A DNA stretch of 34,740 nucleotides, taken from contig DIZB01000018.1 in NCBI GenBank assembly GCA_002427805.1, positions 1-34,740 on the forward strand, given 5' to 3'. The translations under genes were made by a program, and so were the position numbers. Source of the DNA: Candidatus Saccharibacteria bacterium UBA6039. Lineage in GTDB: Bacteria > Patescibacteriota > Saccharimonadia > Saccharimonadales > Saccharimonadaceae. Shown here piece after piece: positions 24,342-31,929 of the stretch (position 1 is its first letter; every line of letters begins with the position of its first letter). Under the pieces are notes generated by a model. The model did not search any database. It saw nothing but the letters and a program-made list of their open reading frames with translations, and had not been told where the DNA came from.

Positions 24342-25127
24342 ATGGAACACCCGTATTGGCACAAACAGGCAGCCGGCAGCCCACTGTATGAGGACATCGA
24401 GTGGAGCAAACCAGAACAAAAATCCCAAGCAGGGCGCTTGGGGATTATTGGTGGTAATAAACTCGGTTTTGCCGGTGTAGCTGAAGCCTACGGTAATGCA
24501 TTGCAGTGTGGAGTAGGTGAGGTGCGAGTCTTACTACCGGATGTCCTTAAAAAAACGATTCCACCAGTCATTACTGATACTATTTTTGGTGCGACGAATC
24601 CTTCAGGTAGTCTTGCCCGCGAAAGCCTGGTTGAGCTGAAGGCCATCGGTGAGTGGTCGACAGGCATTTTGATGATTGGCGACGCCGGGAGAAATAGCGA
24701 AACAGCCATCGTCTACGAGGATTTTCTGCGTGAATACAGCGGACCGCTCACTATTACCCGTGATGCCGTTGATCTTATTAAGCACGCCAGCGCCAACATT
24801 GTTGAGCGCCCAGACACGCTGCTAGTGGTGTCGTTTGCCCAGTTACAAAAGCTGTTCCAGCTGGTGTATTATCCAAAAGTGCTCACCTTTAGTATGCAGC
24901 TCACCAGCCTCATTGAAGCGGTTCATAAATTTACCATTACATACCCCGTATCGCTCATGGTCCTTCATAAAGACATCTTATTGGTTGCGAGTGGCGGGGA
25001 AGTGACCTCAACCCCATGGGAAAACCCAATGGCAATCTGGCGTGGCCAAACTGCTGCTAAGGCCGCCTGTTACTGGCTCTGGAACCCTACAAAAACACTC
25101 GAAAGCGCAACGGCCTCGCTAGTCTAA
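24342..25127 (+). CDS. divergent YjeF C-terminal-like protein (NAD(P)H-hydrate dehydratase fold), likely not catalytic
   Basis: The 261-residue protein has an N-terminal half matching the ribokinase-like fold of ADP/ATP-dependent NAD(P)H-hydrate dehydratase: GRLGIIGGNKLGFAGVAEAYGNALQCGVGEVRVLLPD parallels the family's IGGS...GAA..AA.AALR.GAG segment, and LHKDILLVASGGEV resembles the strand before the active site. The hallmark GTGD catalytic turn is absent; ENPMAIWRGQTAAKAACYWL occupies that place. It may be a non-enzymatic relative or bind another ligand. TGC-TACACT (24326-24331) ends 10 nt before the ATG. Confidence 0.65.
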   Translation: MEHPYWHKQAAGSPLYEDIEWSKPEQKSQAGRLGIIGGNKLGFAGVAEAYGNALQCGVGEVRVLLPDVLKKTIPPVITDTIFGATNPSGSLARESLVELKAIGEWSTGILMIGDAGRNSETAIVYEDFLREYSGPLTITRDAVDLIKHASANIVERPDTLLVVSFAQLQKLFQLVYYPKVLTFSMQLTSLIEAVHKFTITYPVSLMVLHKDILLVASGGEVTSTPWENPMAIWRGQTAAKAACYWLWNPTKTLESATASLV

Positions 25128-25209
25128 TCGCACCGCGCTTCTTTGCTCAGATAGGCCACTCTAGGATCAATGACTTCAATATAGCCTAAACCAATACTTC
25201 TTTTATCTC

Positions 25210-25296
25210 TGGTACCGCGAGCCGGACTTGAACCGGCACGTCCTTGCGAACACAAAATTTTGAGTCTTGCGTGTCTACCAATTCCACCATCGCGGC
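25210..25296 (-). tRNA. tRNA-Leu (anticodon CAA)
   Basis: The acceptor GCCGCGA pairs with TCGCGGT (first pair G-U). The anticodon stem CAAGA/TTTTG encloses loop CTCAAAA, anticodon CAA reading UUG. A long variable arm (TGTTCGCAAGGACG) marks a class II tRNA, and the T arm is GCCGG/CCGGC. The 3' CCA is encoded at 25210-25212, unlike the two tRNAs at 5766-5911. It stands alone on the minus strand. Confidence 0.93.
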
Positions 25297-25383
25297 ACAA
25301 GGCATAAAAGAACGAAACCATAAGCCTAATAGGTGTTAGCTACCAATGTATTGTACAATAGATGTAACTAGGAATCTACATAT

Positions 25384-26577
25384 ATGAACCCCGACCAGCA
25401 AACGCCAACACCGACGAATCCACCTCTTGTTCCCGAGAGTACTGCGCCATCTGCACAGACCAGTGACTTACAACGCCAAGCAGCAGCCAATGTCGTGCGG
25501 TCACAAATTGATTCACTCTACGATAACAATGGTCAGCCAGTAGGGCAGCAGATAGCAACTCAAATCGAAGATATAAACCCTTATGAGCGTACCCATAGCG
25601 ATAACGTGCAGCCCGATCTCGAGCAGTGGAAGCAGTATCACAGTGCGTGGCAAACATACTATCAAAAATACTATGAAGGTTATTATACACATCACCTTAA
25701 GAGCGCACTTGGATCAGCCAGCGCGTCATCTCAAACGGGCGGCTATTTTAAAGACCAACCAGCGGATGCGTCAGCTAATTTACCTCTATCTCAAGATGAA
25801 GCCCTATTCGATCTTCGTCAAAAGTTGCGTCAGAAAGTAGTAGACTCAGCCTCTCGTGTTCGTAAAAGCCGCCACTTTGTGCCCATTATCTCTGGCGTCC
25901 TCGTGATTCTTATATTTGCCTTTTTGCAGTACAACCAACTCATTATCGGTACTGTTATGGCATATGTGTCACCAGGTAGCATCGATCCACAAAACATCGT
26001 TGTCGACCCGAAGGCGGATGTTAACGTGAGCCCAGACCCTCGGCTCATCATTCCGAAGATCAACGTTGATGTGCCAGTACTCTACGATATTGGCAACGAC
26101 TACAATTCACAAATGGCAGCCATGCAAAAGGGAGTCGCGCAGTTTGCGATTCCGGGTGCGAGTAGCCACCCTGGACAAGTCGGTAATACCGTTATTGCAG
26201 GACACAGTAGCAATGATCTCATTGATCAAGGTGATTATAAGTTTATCTTTGCCCAGCTCGAGAAAATGTCAGTTGGTGACACAATTTACGCCAACTATCA
26301 AAGCAAGCGCTACACCTATACCGTAACGAATATCCAAATTGTAAAGCCGACAGATGTCAGCGCACTCGTCTATCCAACTACCAAGCCGCTCCTCACGCTC
26401 GTCACCTGCACGCCACTTGGAACCTCAACAAACAGACTTCTTGTGACGGCCGAGCAAGTGAATCCTGATCCAAATGCGTCAACGGCCGCACCAGTGAGTA
26501 GCGGCTCAGCTCAAACAAGCCTGCCTGGTCAATCATCTCCAACCCTGTTCGAACGCCTGTTTGGCGGTGGTAACTAG
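25384..26577 (+). CDS. sortase with long cytosolic N-terminal extension
   Basis: Of 397 residues, the catalytic sortase domain is at about 215-360: His274 in TVIAGHSSN, Cys342 in LTLVTCTPLGT and Arg351 in TNRLLVTAE, the complete triad of a class D/E-like transpeptidase that anchors proteins outside the membrane. One membrane span lies at about 166-186 (VPIISGVLVILIFAF). Before it are 165 residues: a Pro/Gln/Thr-rich tail and then a Tyr-rich helix (WQTYYQKYYEGYYTHHL), which is unusual. A Ser/Pro linker closes the C-terminus. No LPxTG-like substrate is seen in this window. It shares CTAG 26574-26577 as stop with the next gene. Confidence 0.92.
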   Translation: MNPDQQTPTPTNPPLVPESTAPSAQTSDLQRQAAANVVRSQIDSLYDNNGQPVGQQIATQIEDINPYERTHSDNVQPDLEQWKQYHSAWQTYYQKYYEGYYTHHLKSALGSASASSQTGGYFKDQPADASANLPLSQDEALFDLRQKLRQKVVDSASRVRKSRHFVPIISGVLVILIFAFLQYNQLIIGTVMAYVSPGSIDPQNIVVDPKADVNVSPDPRLIIPKINVDVPVLYDIGNDYNSQMAAMQKGVAQFAIPGASSHPGQVGNTVIAGHSSNDLIDQGDYKFIFAQLEKMSVGDTIYANYQSKRYTYTVTNIQIVKPTDVSALVYPTTKPLLTLVTCTPLGTSTNRLLVTAEQVNPDPNASTAAPVSSGSAQTSLPGQSSPTLFERLFGGGN

Positions 26578-28043
26578 GGGAGTAGCATTCGTACACGCTG
26601 TAATTGATAGCCCGTACTCGTTTTACCGATGCTATAGATATATTTACCATCTTTAGTGAGTGTCGCAGCTTGTCCGAATACGCTTGCACTTATAGTGTGA
26701 ACATTCGTGCCGTCAAATTCACGAATCGTCAGTTCATTGTCGGCATCTGACCACATGTACGAGTTGTCAAGCCACTGAAGCGGGCGAACGTCAGTTGTGG
26801 CTGCAGTCACTGACGACATACCAGTCAGTTTATGTTCAATGTCATAGCCTGCAAATGAGGCGCCGTTTTGCGCCAAGATATGGTACCCCTTGGGACTAAA
26901 ACTGAGCTGGTTCACATTCTGCGCTAGATCAAATGAATCATAGGCGACAAGACTCTTGCCATCATCATTTGGTGAGCTTGGATAACTTCCATAAAGAATA
27001 TCCACTTTACTGCCCTCTGAAATTGCGACGTAGTCATTGTTAAAGTAACGGCTCGTCGCAACATGAAGTGGCACGCTCGCGTCTGAGCTCGTTGTACGAA
27101 GAACGTGTGGCGCGCTGTCACCATCACGATAGACGCCAACGACGCGCTTTGAAGCGTCAGTTGCATCAGTTCCAACATAACTAATAAGGTCACTGTCATA
27201 GACGCCAAAGCTCGTCACGTTTGGTACCAATGAACGCGAAATAGTTGCCGCCGATAAATCAAGTTTTCGAATATCCGTTTTATTCAGAACAAAAAGCGTA
27301 CTCCCGTTTGTGCCGGAGAAGGCCGCACTACTAATCGAAATATCGAGTAGTTTCGTGATGTTAATACTCGCACTCACATTCTTCGTATCAAGTTCAATCC
27401 ACTCGTTTTTATCACCGTAAGTATGTTGAATCAAGACGTAGCGCCCAGCCGTATCCCACGAATCAAGGCGGAAGCTATGTATCATTCCAGCTGTGGTCGC
27501 TTCACTATAGAGACTTGTTGGTAGCGTAATCGTCGACTGTGGCGTGCTATCAGTTGAAAGATCAACCAATGTAAAAACGGGGCTTGCTTGATCGGGTTGT
27601 ACTAATAAGGCTTGGCCCTGAGTTGAAGCAAGTGTGTTAAATGCTTTCGGGAAGCTCATAACACTGACCGCAGGACGGTTCACCGGCACGAGCCGAGCGT
27701 AATCAAGCCAGGTGAGCGTTCCAGCTTTTACGTTCACCGTTTTGGTCCACGTTTCGTAGCCACTTTTCGTCATAGCGACGGTGTGTGTCCCTGCAAGAAC
27801 CGAGCTCTTTGTCGGTGTTTTACCACTTAAAATACGTCCGTCAACGGTTACCGTTGCACCAATTGGTTGGGTTTCATATTGGAGTAGCGCTCCCTGTTCT
27901 ACCTGGCCACTTTGACTATCATATTGGTAGCCTAGGATAATCAGCACGATTGTGGTTACACCAACAAGAATCAGCAAGATCATGCCTATTGAAAGCAATA
28001 GACGACGAGCTCTTTCTATCTTTTTTGAAGGTCGACGATACAT
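26574..28043 (-). CDS. membrane-anchored PEGA-domain protein with beta-propeller-like C-terminus
   Basis: This 489-residue protein has a basic N-terminus, one membrane helix (about 15-38), then a PEGA domain at about 54-110 (TQPIGATVTVDGRILSGKTP, GTHTVAMTKSGYETWTKTV). The rest is a series of short beta-rich repeats with Asp/Ser turns (VLIQHTYGDKNEWIELD, HILAQNGASFAGYDIE, TKDGKYIYSIGK), suggesting a propeller. It probably faces outward, binding surface polymer or protein (inference). TATAAT (28054-28059, minus strand) lies 10 nt before ATG 28043. Confidence 0.8.
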   Translation of the reverse strand: MYRRPSKKIERARRLLLSIGMILLILVGVTTIVLIILGYQYDSQSGQVEQGALLQYETQPIGATVTVDGRILSGKTPTKSSVLAGTHTVAMTKSGYETWTKTVNVKAGTLTWLDYARLVPVNRPAVSVMSFPKAFNTLASTQGQALLVQPDQASPVFTLVDLSTDSTPQSTITLPTSLYSEATTAGMIHSFRLDSWDTAGRYVLIQHTYGDKNEWIELDTKNVSASINITKLLDISISSAAFSGTNGSTLFVLNKTDIRKLDLSAATISRSLVPNVTSFGVYDSDLISYVGTDATDASKRVVGVYRDGDSAPHVLRTTSSDASVPLHVATSRYFNNDYVAISEGSKVDILYGSYPSSPNDDGKSLVAYDSFDLAQNVNQLSFSPKGYHILAQNGASFAGYDIEHKLTGMSSVTAATTDVRPLQWLDNSYMWSDADNELTIREFDGTNVHTISASVFGQAATLTKDGKYIYSIGKTSTGYQLQRVRMLLP

Positions 28044-28099
28044 CTTTCATATAATTATAACAACTTATGCAACGTAGGATACATTTTTTGCTCAAATCC

Positions 28100-28156
28100 T
28101 TGCATAATTAGCATAACCTTTCTAATATAGGGATACCGCTACGCATAAGCGTAAGC
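28100..28156 (+). promoter_or_regulatory. promoter and 5' stem for the DUF4367-type gene
   Basis: TTGCAT (28100-28105), a 17-nt spacer and TAATAT (28123-28128), with a start at about 28135. The first transcribed bases contain TACGC-ATAA-GCGTA (28140-28153), extendable with one bulge. GAGGA lies 7 nt before ATG 28187. Unlike most neighbours this gene has a real leader. Confidence 0.45.
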
Positions 28157-28186
28157 AATAGTAGGGGCACATGCGAGGACCAACAC

Positions 28187-29098
28187 ATGAACAAAAATAA
28201 TACAGTGACTATCGGTGGTAAGAAATATGACTCCGTTACAGGCCTTCCTGTAGCCAGTTCAAATCCCGCATCTCCTAAGCAACCAACTCATGCTGCCGGC
28301 ATTCACGCCTCGCCTCAGCGCTCTCAAACGCTTGTGCGCCGAGTTATTAAAAAGCCTACAGGTACCACAAAACCTGCTCGCAAACCTGGTCAAACCATGG
28401 ATATTGCCCGTAGTCGCTCTATCTCACGTTTCGCACCGCACCCTGTAACGGCTGTAAAAGAAAAGCCAGCTACCGTTGATATTCCTGCAACCAAACACCC
28501 ATTACTTGCACGCACACGTCAGGCACAAGCAGCCAAACAAGCGCCGGCCCTCACGTCTCGTGAAGTCAAAGAGCAAGAAATCGCAAAGGCGCTCGCGACT
28601 GAAACACCCAAAGTACATAAAAAGAAATTTGTCCGCCGTCATCCACGATTTGTAACGATCGCGAGTATTAGTGTCGTCGTTGCCGTGGCGATTGCCTACG
28701 TCGTATACCTTAATATGCCGGCACTTTCTGTAAGAGTCGCAGCTACGCAAGCTGGAATTAACGCAACATATCCACAATACCAACCCGATGGCTACAGCCT
28801 TGATGGGCCTGTAACATATACCGATGGAGCCGTTTCAATCCATTTTGCAGCCAATACTGGCACATCAAAGTTTGATATTACGCAAGCAAAAAGTTCATGG
28901 GACTCAACTGCTGTACTCGATAACCTGGTTAAAAAGGCTGTAGGTGACAGTTACATTACCAGCCAAGAACGCGGCCTTACGATTTATACCTACGGCAGCG
29001 GTGACGCAGCCTGGGTCAATGCAGGTATTCTTTATACGATTGTTGGCGATGCGCCACTTTCTGGTGACCAGATTCGCCACATTGCCACAAGTTTATAA
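28187..29098 (+). CDS. single-pass membrane protein with DUF4367-like extracellular domain
   Basis: In this 303-residue protein, residues 1-150 are cytosolic, disordered and strongly basic (many Lys, Arg, Pro, Ala), beginning with IGGKKYDSVTGLPV. The membrane helix is at about 156-176. The external domain from about 190 has YPQYQPDGYSLDGPVTYTDGA, FDITQAKSSWDS, IYTYGSGDAAWVNAGILYTI and a final SGDQIRHIATSL, matching the DUF4367 pattern found in anti-sigma and lipoprotein-like proteins. Function unknown; the basic tail could contact nucleic acid or membrane phosphates. Confidence 0.75.
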   Translation: MNKNNTVTIGGKKYDSVTGLPVASSNPASPKQPTHAAGIHASPQRSQTLVRRVIKKPTGTTKPARKPGQTMDIARSRSISRFAPHPVTAVKEKPATVDIPATKHPLLARTRQAQAAKQAPALTSREVKEQEIAKALATETPKVHKKKFVRRHPRFVTIASISVVVAVAIAYVVYLNMPALSVRVAATQAGINATYPQYQPDGYSLDGPVTYTDGAVSIHFAANTGTSKFDITQAKSSWDSTAVLDNLVKKAVGDSYITSQERGLTIYTYGSGDAAWVNAGILYTIVGDAPLSGDQIRHIATSL

Positions 29099-29128
29099 TT
29101 CTCCATAATCTGTTAAGATAGTAATACT

Positions 29129-30559
29129 ATGACAGATGTCCGTACTCGTTTTGCCCCAAGCCCAACTGGCTTCTTACACGTTGGTGGCGTTCGCACCGCA
29201 CTCTTCGCATGGCTGGTCGCACGCCAATCAGGTGGTACGTTCATTTTACGACTTGAAGACACTGATCAAAAGAGGGAAGTGGAAGGTTCAGCCGAACACC
29301 TACAGGCCAGCCTCAAAGCACTCGGTATCAACTACGACGAAGGCCCGGATATTGGTGGCCCCTATGCACCGTATATCCAAAGTCAGCGGCTTGATAGTTA
29401 CAAACAGTGGGCACAAAAACTGATTGATGCCGGACGAGCATATGCCGATCCATATACAGCCGATGAGCTTCAGGCATTTCGCGATGAGGCTAAAAACAAC
29501 AAAAAAGCCTTTTTATACCGTGATCATCGCCCTGAAAACCCACCAGTTTGGGATGGCACCATGCCGCTGCGTTTTAAAAGCGAACCAAAGCAGTACAACT
29601 GGCATGATGAAGTCATGGGTGACTTGCACGCTGGGCCAGAAGTGATTGACGACTTCATTCTTATAAAAAGTGATGGCTTTCCAACCTACAACTTCGCCCA
29701 TATTGTTGATGATGCGCAGATGCATATATCGCATATTATTCGCGGCCAAGAATTCATCTCAAGTCAGCCAAATTATCTGAACCTCTATGAGGCGCTAGGC
29801 TTAGCGTTTCCTCTTTTTGCAACCATGCCGCATATTATGGCCGAAGCTGGCAATAAAAAGCTCGGTAAACGTGACGGCGCCAAGGACGTGCTCGATTATA
29901 TTCGCGACGGGTATTTACCTGAAGCACTTGTCAATTTCATTGCATCGCTCGGCTGGAACGATGGAACCGAACAAGAGATCTTTACACGCGACGAATTAAT
30001 AGAGAAGTTTAGCCTCGCCCGGGTCCAACATAGTGGAGCACGCTTCGACGAGCAACGGCTCCTTTGGATGAATGGCCAACATATTCGTTTGCTCAGCCTC
30101 GACGATTTGTACGACCGCGTGACGGATTTTTGGCCCGAGTTAGCTAAAAGTGCAAGTGTCGATTACAAAAAGCACATCCTCGCGCTTGTGCAGGACCGTC
30201 TTAAAACGTTGGCCGATCTTCCAACCCTCACGAGCTACTTCTTTAGCGAGCCTAGCGTTGACTGGACTATGATCACAGGCAACAAGCAACTTGGAAGTTT
30301 GAGTCGCGACGATATCAACAGCTATCTCACGACAGCAAAAGATGCACTGAGCGCCAGTGAGTTTGACCCAGAATCAGTTCAAAATACGCTTAATAGCTTA
30401 CTTGAATCAACCGGCCAAAAACCAGGCATCCTGTTTAGCCTTATTCGTATCGCAGTTTCATGGGCACCCTTTAGCCCTAGCCTTAATGACACACTGTCTA
30501 TTCTTGGAAAAGATACCGTTATCGCACGTTTGCAATCAACAATCGATTACGCTGGCTAG
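29129..30559 (+). CDS. gltX: glutamyl-tRNA synthetase
   Basis: This 476-residue class I synthetase charges tRNA-Glu. The HIGH-like signature is in RFAPSPTGFLHVGG (HVGG 17-20) and the KMSKS-like loop is KLGKR (244-248). RLEDTDQKRE and the PTYNFAHIVDD region are family hallmarks. The zinc-binding cysteine cluster of some GluRS is absent. TG-T-TAAGAT (29111-29119) ends 9 nt before ATG 29129 with no Shine-Dalgarno. A tRNA-Glu gene lies 3.4 kb downstream. Whether it also charges tRNA-Gln depends on gatCAB elsewhere. Its stop overlaps the next gene in CTAG. Confidence 0.96.
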   Translation: MTDVRTRFAPSPTGFLHVGGVRTALFAWLVARQSGGTFILRLEDTDQKREVEGSAEHLQASLKALGINYDEGPDIGGPYAPYIQSQRLDSYKQWAQKLIDAGRAYADPYTADELQAFRDEAKNNKKAFLYRDHRPENPPVWDGTMPLRFKSEPKQYNWHDEVMGDLHAGPEVIDDFILIKSDGFPTYNFAHIVDDAQMHISHIIRGQEFISSQPNYLNLYEALGLAFPLFATMPHIMAEAGNKKLGKRDGAKDVLDYIRDGYLPEALVNFIASLGWNDGTEQEIFTRDELIEKFSLARVQHSGARFDEQRLLWMNGQHIRLLSLDDLYDRVTDFWPELAKSASVDYKKHILALVQDRLKTLADLPTLTSYFFSEPSVDWTMITGNKQLGSLSRDDINSYLTTAKDALSASEFDPESVQNTLNSLLESTGQKPGILFSLIRIAVSWAPFSPSLNDTLSILGKDTVIARLQSTIDYAG

Positions 30560-30774
30560 AGCATACTTGTGATGTGATCTTGATTGTGCAGGTGACGACG
30601 ATTGAGTTTTAGTGCGGCAAATAGGAGGTTACGGAGTTCCGTATCGAGTTCTGCAATTTTCTTTTCTTCAGCTCGTACGACAACATCTAAAAGGTCATGC
30701 GCAAGGTCAGCGTCCCATGTCGACCTAGCAGCCTGAGTCGTTTTGCGAATTTCTTGTCGTAAGAATTCATTCAT
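30556..30774 (-). CDS. small helical hypothetical protein, 72 aa
   Basis: MNEFLRQEIRKTTQAAR begins an all-helical, charged protein with likely coiled-coil character (VVRAEEKKIAELDTELRNLLFAALKLNRR) and a polar tail. There is no signal, membrane segment or metal site. TACGAT (30781-30786, minus strand) ends 6 nt before the ATG, the same leaderless geometry as other genes here, which supports it being real. The stop shares CTAG 30556-30559 with gltX. Family not recognised. Confidence 0.6.
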   Translation of the reverse strand: MNEFLRQEIRKTTQAARSTWDADLAHDLLDVVVRAEEKKIAELDTELRNLLFAALKLNRRHLHNQDHITSML

Positions 30775-30801
30775 ATACCTATCGTAAACTGCGGGCCTTA
30801 T

Positions 30802-30816
30802 GTTACAAAGCGTAAC
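30802..30816. promoter_or_regulatory. inverted repeat GTTAC-N5-GTAAC in a divergent promoter
   Basis: The 15-bp dyad sits in the 69-bp gap between the 72-residue gene and the DUF3048 operon. It covers the expected -35 of both promoters (TACGAT on minus, TATAAT 30827-30832 on plus). It is a candidate operator for either direction. Confidence 0.4.
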
Positions 30817-30843
30817 CTCTTTAGTGTATAATAACGCTAAGCT

Positions 30844-31929
30844 ATGCTAGAAGACAAAAAACCTGGGTTTTGGTCTCACATGCGTCGACACCGAACGCTT
30901 ATTTTTATTGTCGCCGGTTTTATACTCATCTGCGGGGCAGCCACGGCAACCTATTTCCTGGTTTATAAACAACCAGTCAAAACACCAGCTGCACCAAACG
31001 TGGTAGTGAAGCCTGCTGCACTACCACCAGCACCTGTGAAGTACTATTCTCCCCTCACAGGCAGCCTCGTAGCCGATCAAGCAGCAACGACTGCACCAGT
31101 CACAGCGATCATGATCGAAAACAGCCCCGATGCGCGCCCTCAGTCAGGTATTAAAAATAGCGGCGTCGTTTTTGAAGCTATTGCTGAGGGTGGCATTACA
31201 CGTTTTATGGTGCTCTACCAACAAGAGAAACCTGGCCTCATCGGCCCAGTACGTAGCGTTCGTTTATACGACCTTGATTGGCTATCAGCTTTTAATGCGG
31301 GCATTGGTCACGTTGGTGGTAGTTTAGCTGGCTTAAACGAAGTGAGAAACGGAACCTACCGTGACCTTGATCAATTCTTTAATTCCGCCAGCTATTACCG
31401 CGCGGCTGATCGTTACGCTCCGCACAATGTCTACACAACATTTACTCGCCTCGACGCGCTCAACGCGGCCAAAGGCTATACCAGCTCAAGCTTTACTGGC
31501 TTTACACGTACGGACGCAGCCCCAGCTGCGACGCCAACAGCTACCAAGATAAACGTGACTATTAGCAGTGCGCTTTACAACAGCACCTACACGTATGATA
31601 AAACGACCAATACCTATTTGCGTAGTCAGGCCGGTGCGCCGCATCTCGACCGCGAAAGTGGCCAGATTGCACCAAGTGTCGTGGTTGCCATACGCGTCAA
31701 TGAATCAACCGTCCTTCAAGATGGCTACAGAGAAGTCATCGGTACAATCGGCAGCGGCGCTGCAACTATCTTCCAAAACGGTACTGCAACACCTGTGACG
31801 TGGCACAAAACAAGCAAGGCATCACAAATAACCTTTACTGACGCAACTGGAGCTGATGTGCCGCTTGTGCGTGGCCAAACTTGGATTGCAGCCGTACCAA
31901 ATGGCAACGGAAACGTATCATGGCAGTAG
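30844..31929 (+). CDS. DUF3048 (YerB-like) membrane-anchored protein
   Basis: This 361-residue protein has a cytosolic basic N-terminus, one membrane helix at about 18-40, a Pro/Val-rich linker, then the DUF3048 domain: TAIMIENSPDARPQSGIKNSGVVFEAIAEGGITRFM and GLIGPVRSVRLYDLDW are the family's most conserved stretches. The C-terminal part (APSVVVAIRVNES onward) is the partner subdomain. YerB-like proteins are external lipoproteins of unsettled function. Here it heads an operon with a histidine kinase and response regulator, so it may supply or modulate the sensed signal (inference). TATAAT 30827-30832 is 11 nt upstream. Confidence 0.9.
   Translation: MLEDKKPGFWSHMRRHRTLIFIVAGFILICGAATATYFLVYKQPVKTPAAPNVVVKPAALPPAPVKYYSPLTGSLVADQAATTAPVTAIMIENSPDARPQSGIKNSGVVFEAIAEGGITRFMVLYQQEKPGLIGPVRSVRLYDLDWLSAFNAGIGHVGGSLAGLNEVRNGTYRDLDQFFNSASYYRAADRYAPHNVYTTFTRLDALNAAKGYTSSSFTGFTRTDAAPAATPTATKINVTISSALYNSTYTYDKTTNTYLRSQAGAPHLDRESGQIAPSVVVAIRVNESTVLQDGYREVIGTIGSGAATIFQNGTATPVTWHKTSKASQITFTDATGADVPLVRGQTWIAAVPNGNGNVSWQ

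Noticed and set aside
25124..25321. 65-codon minus-strand frame
   Set aside because: It runs straight through tRNA-Leu and its translation is the tRNA read as codons.
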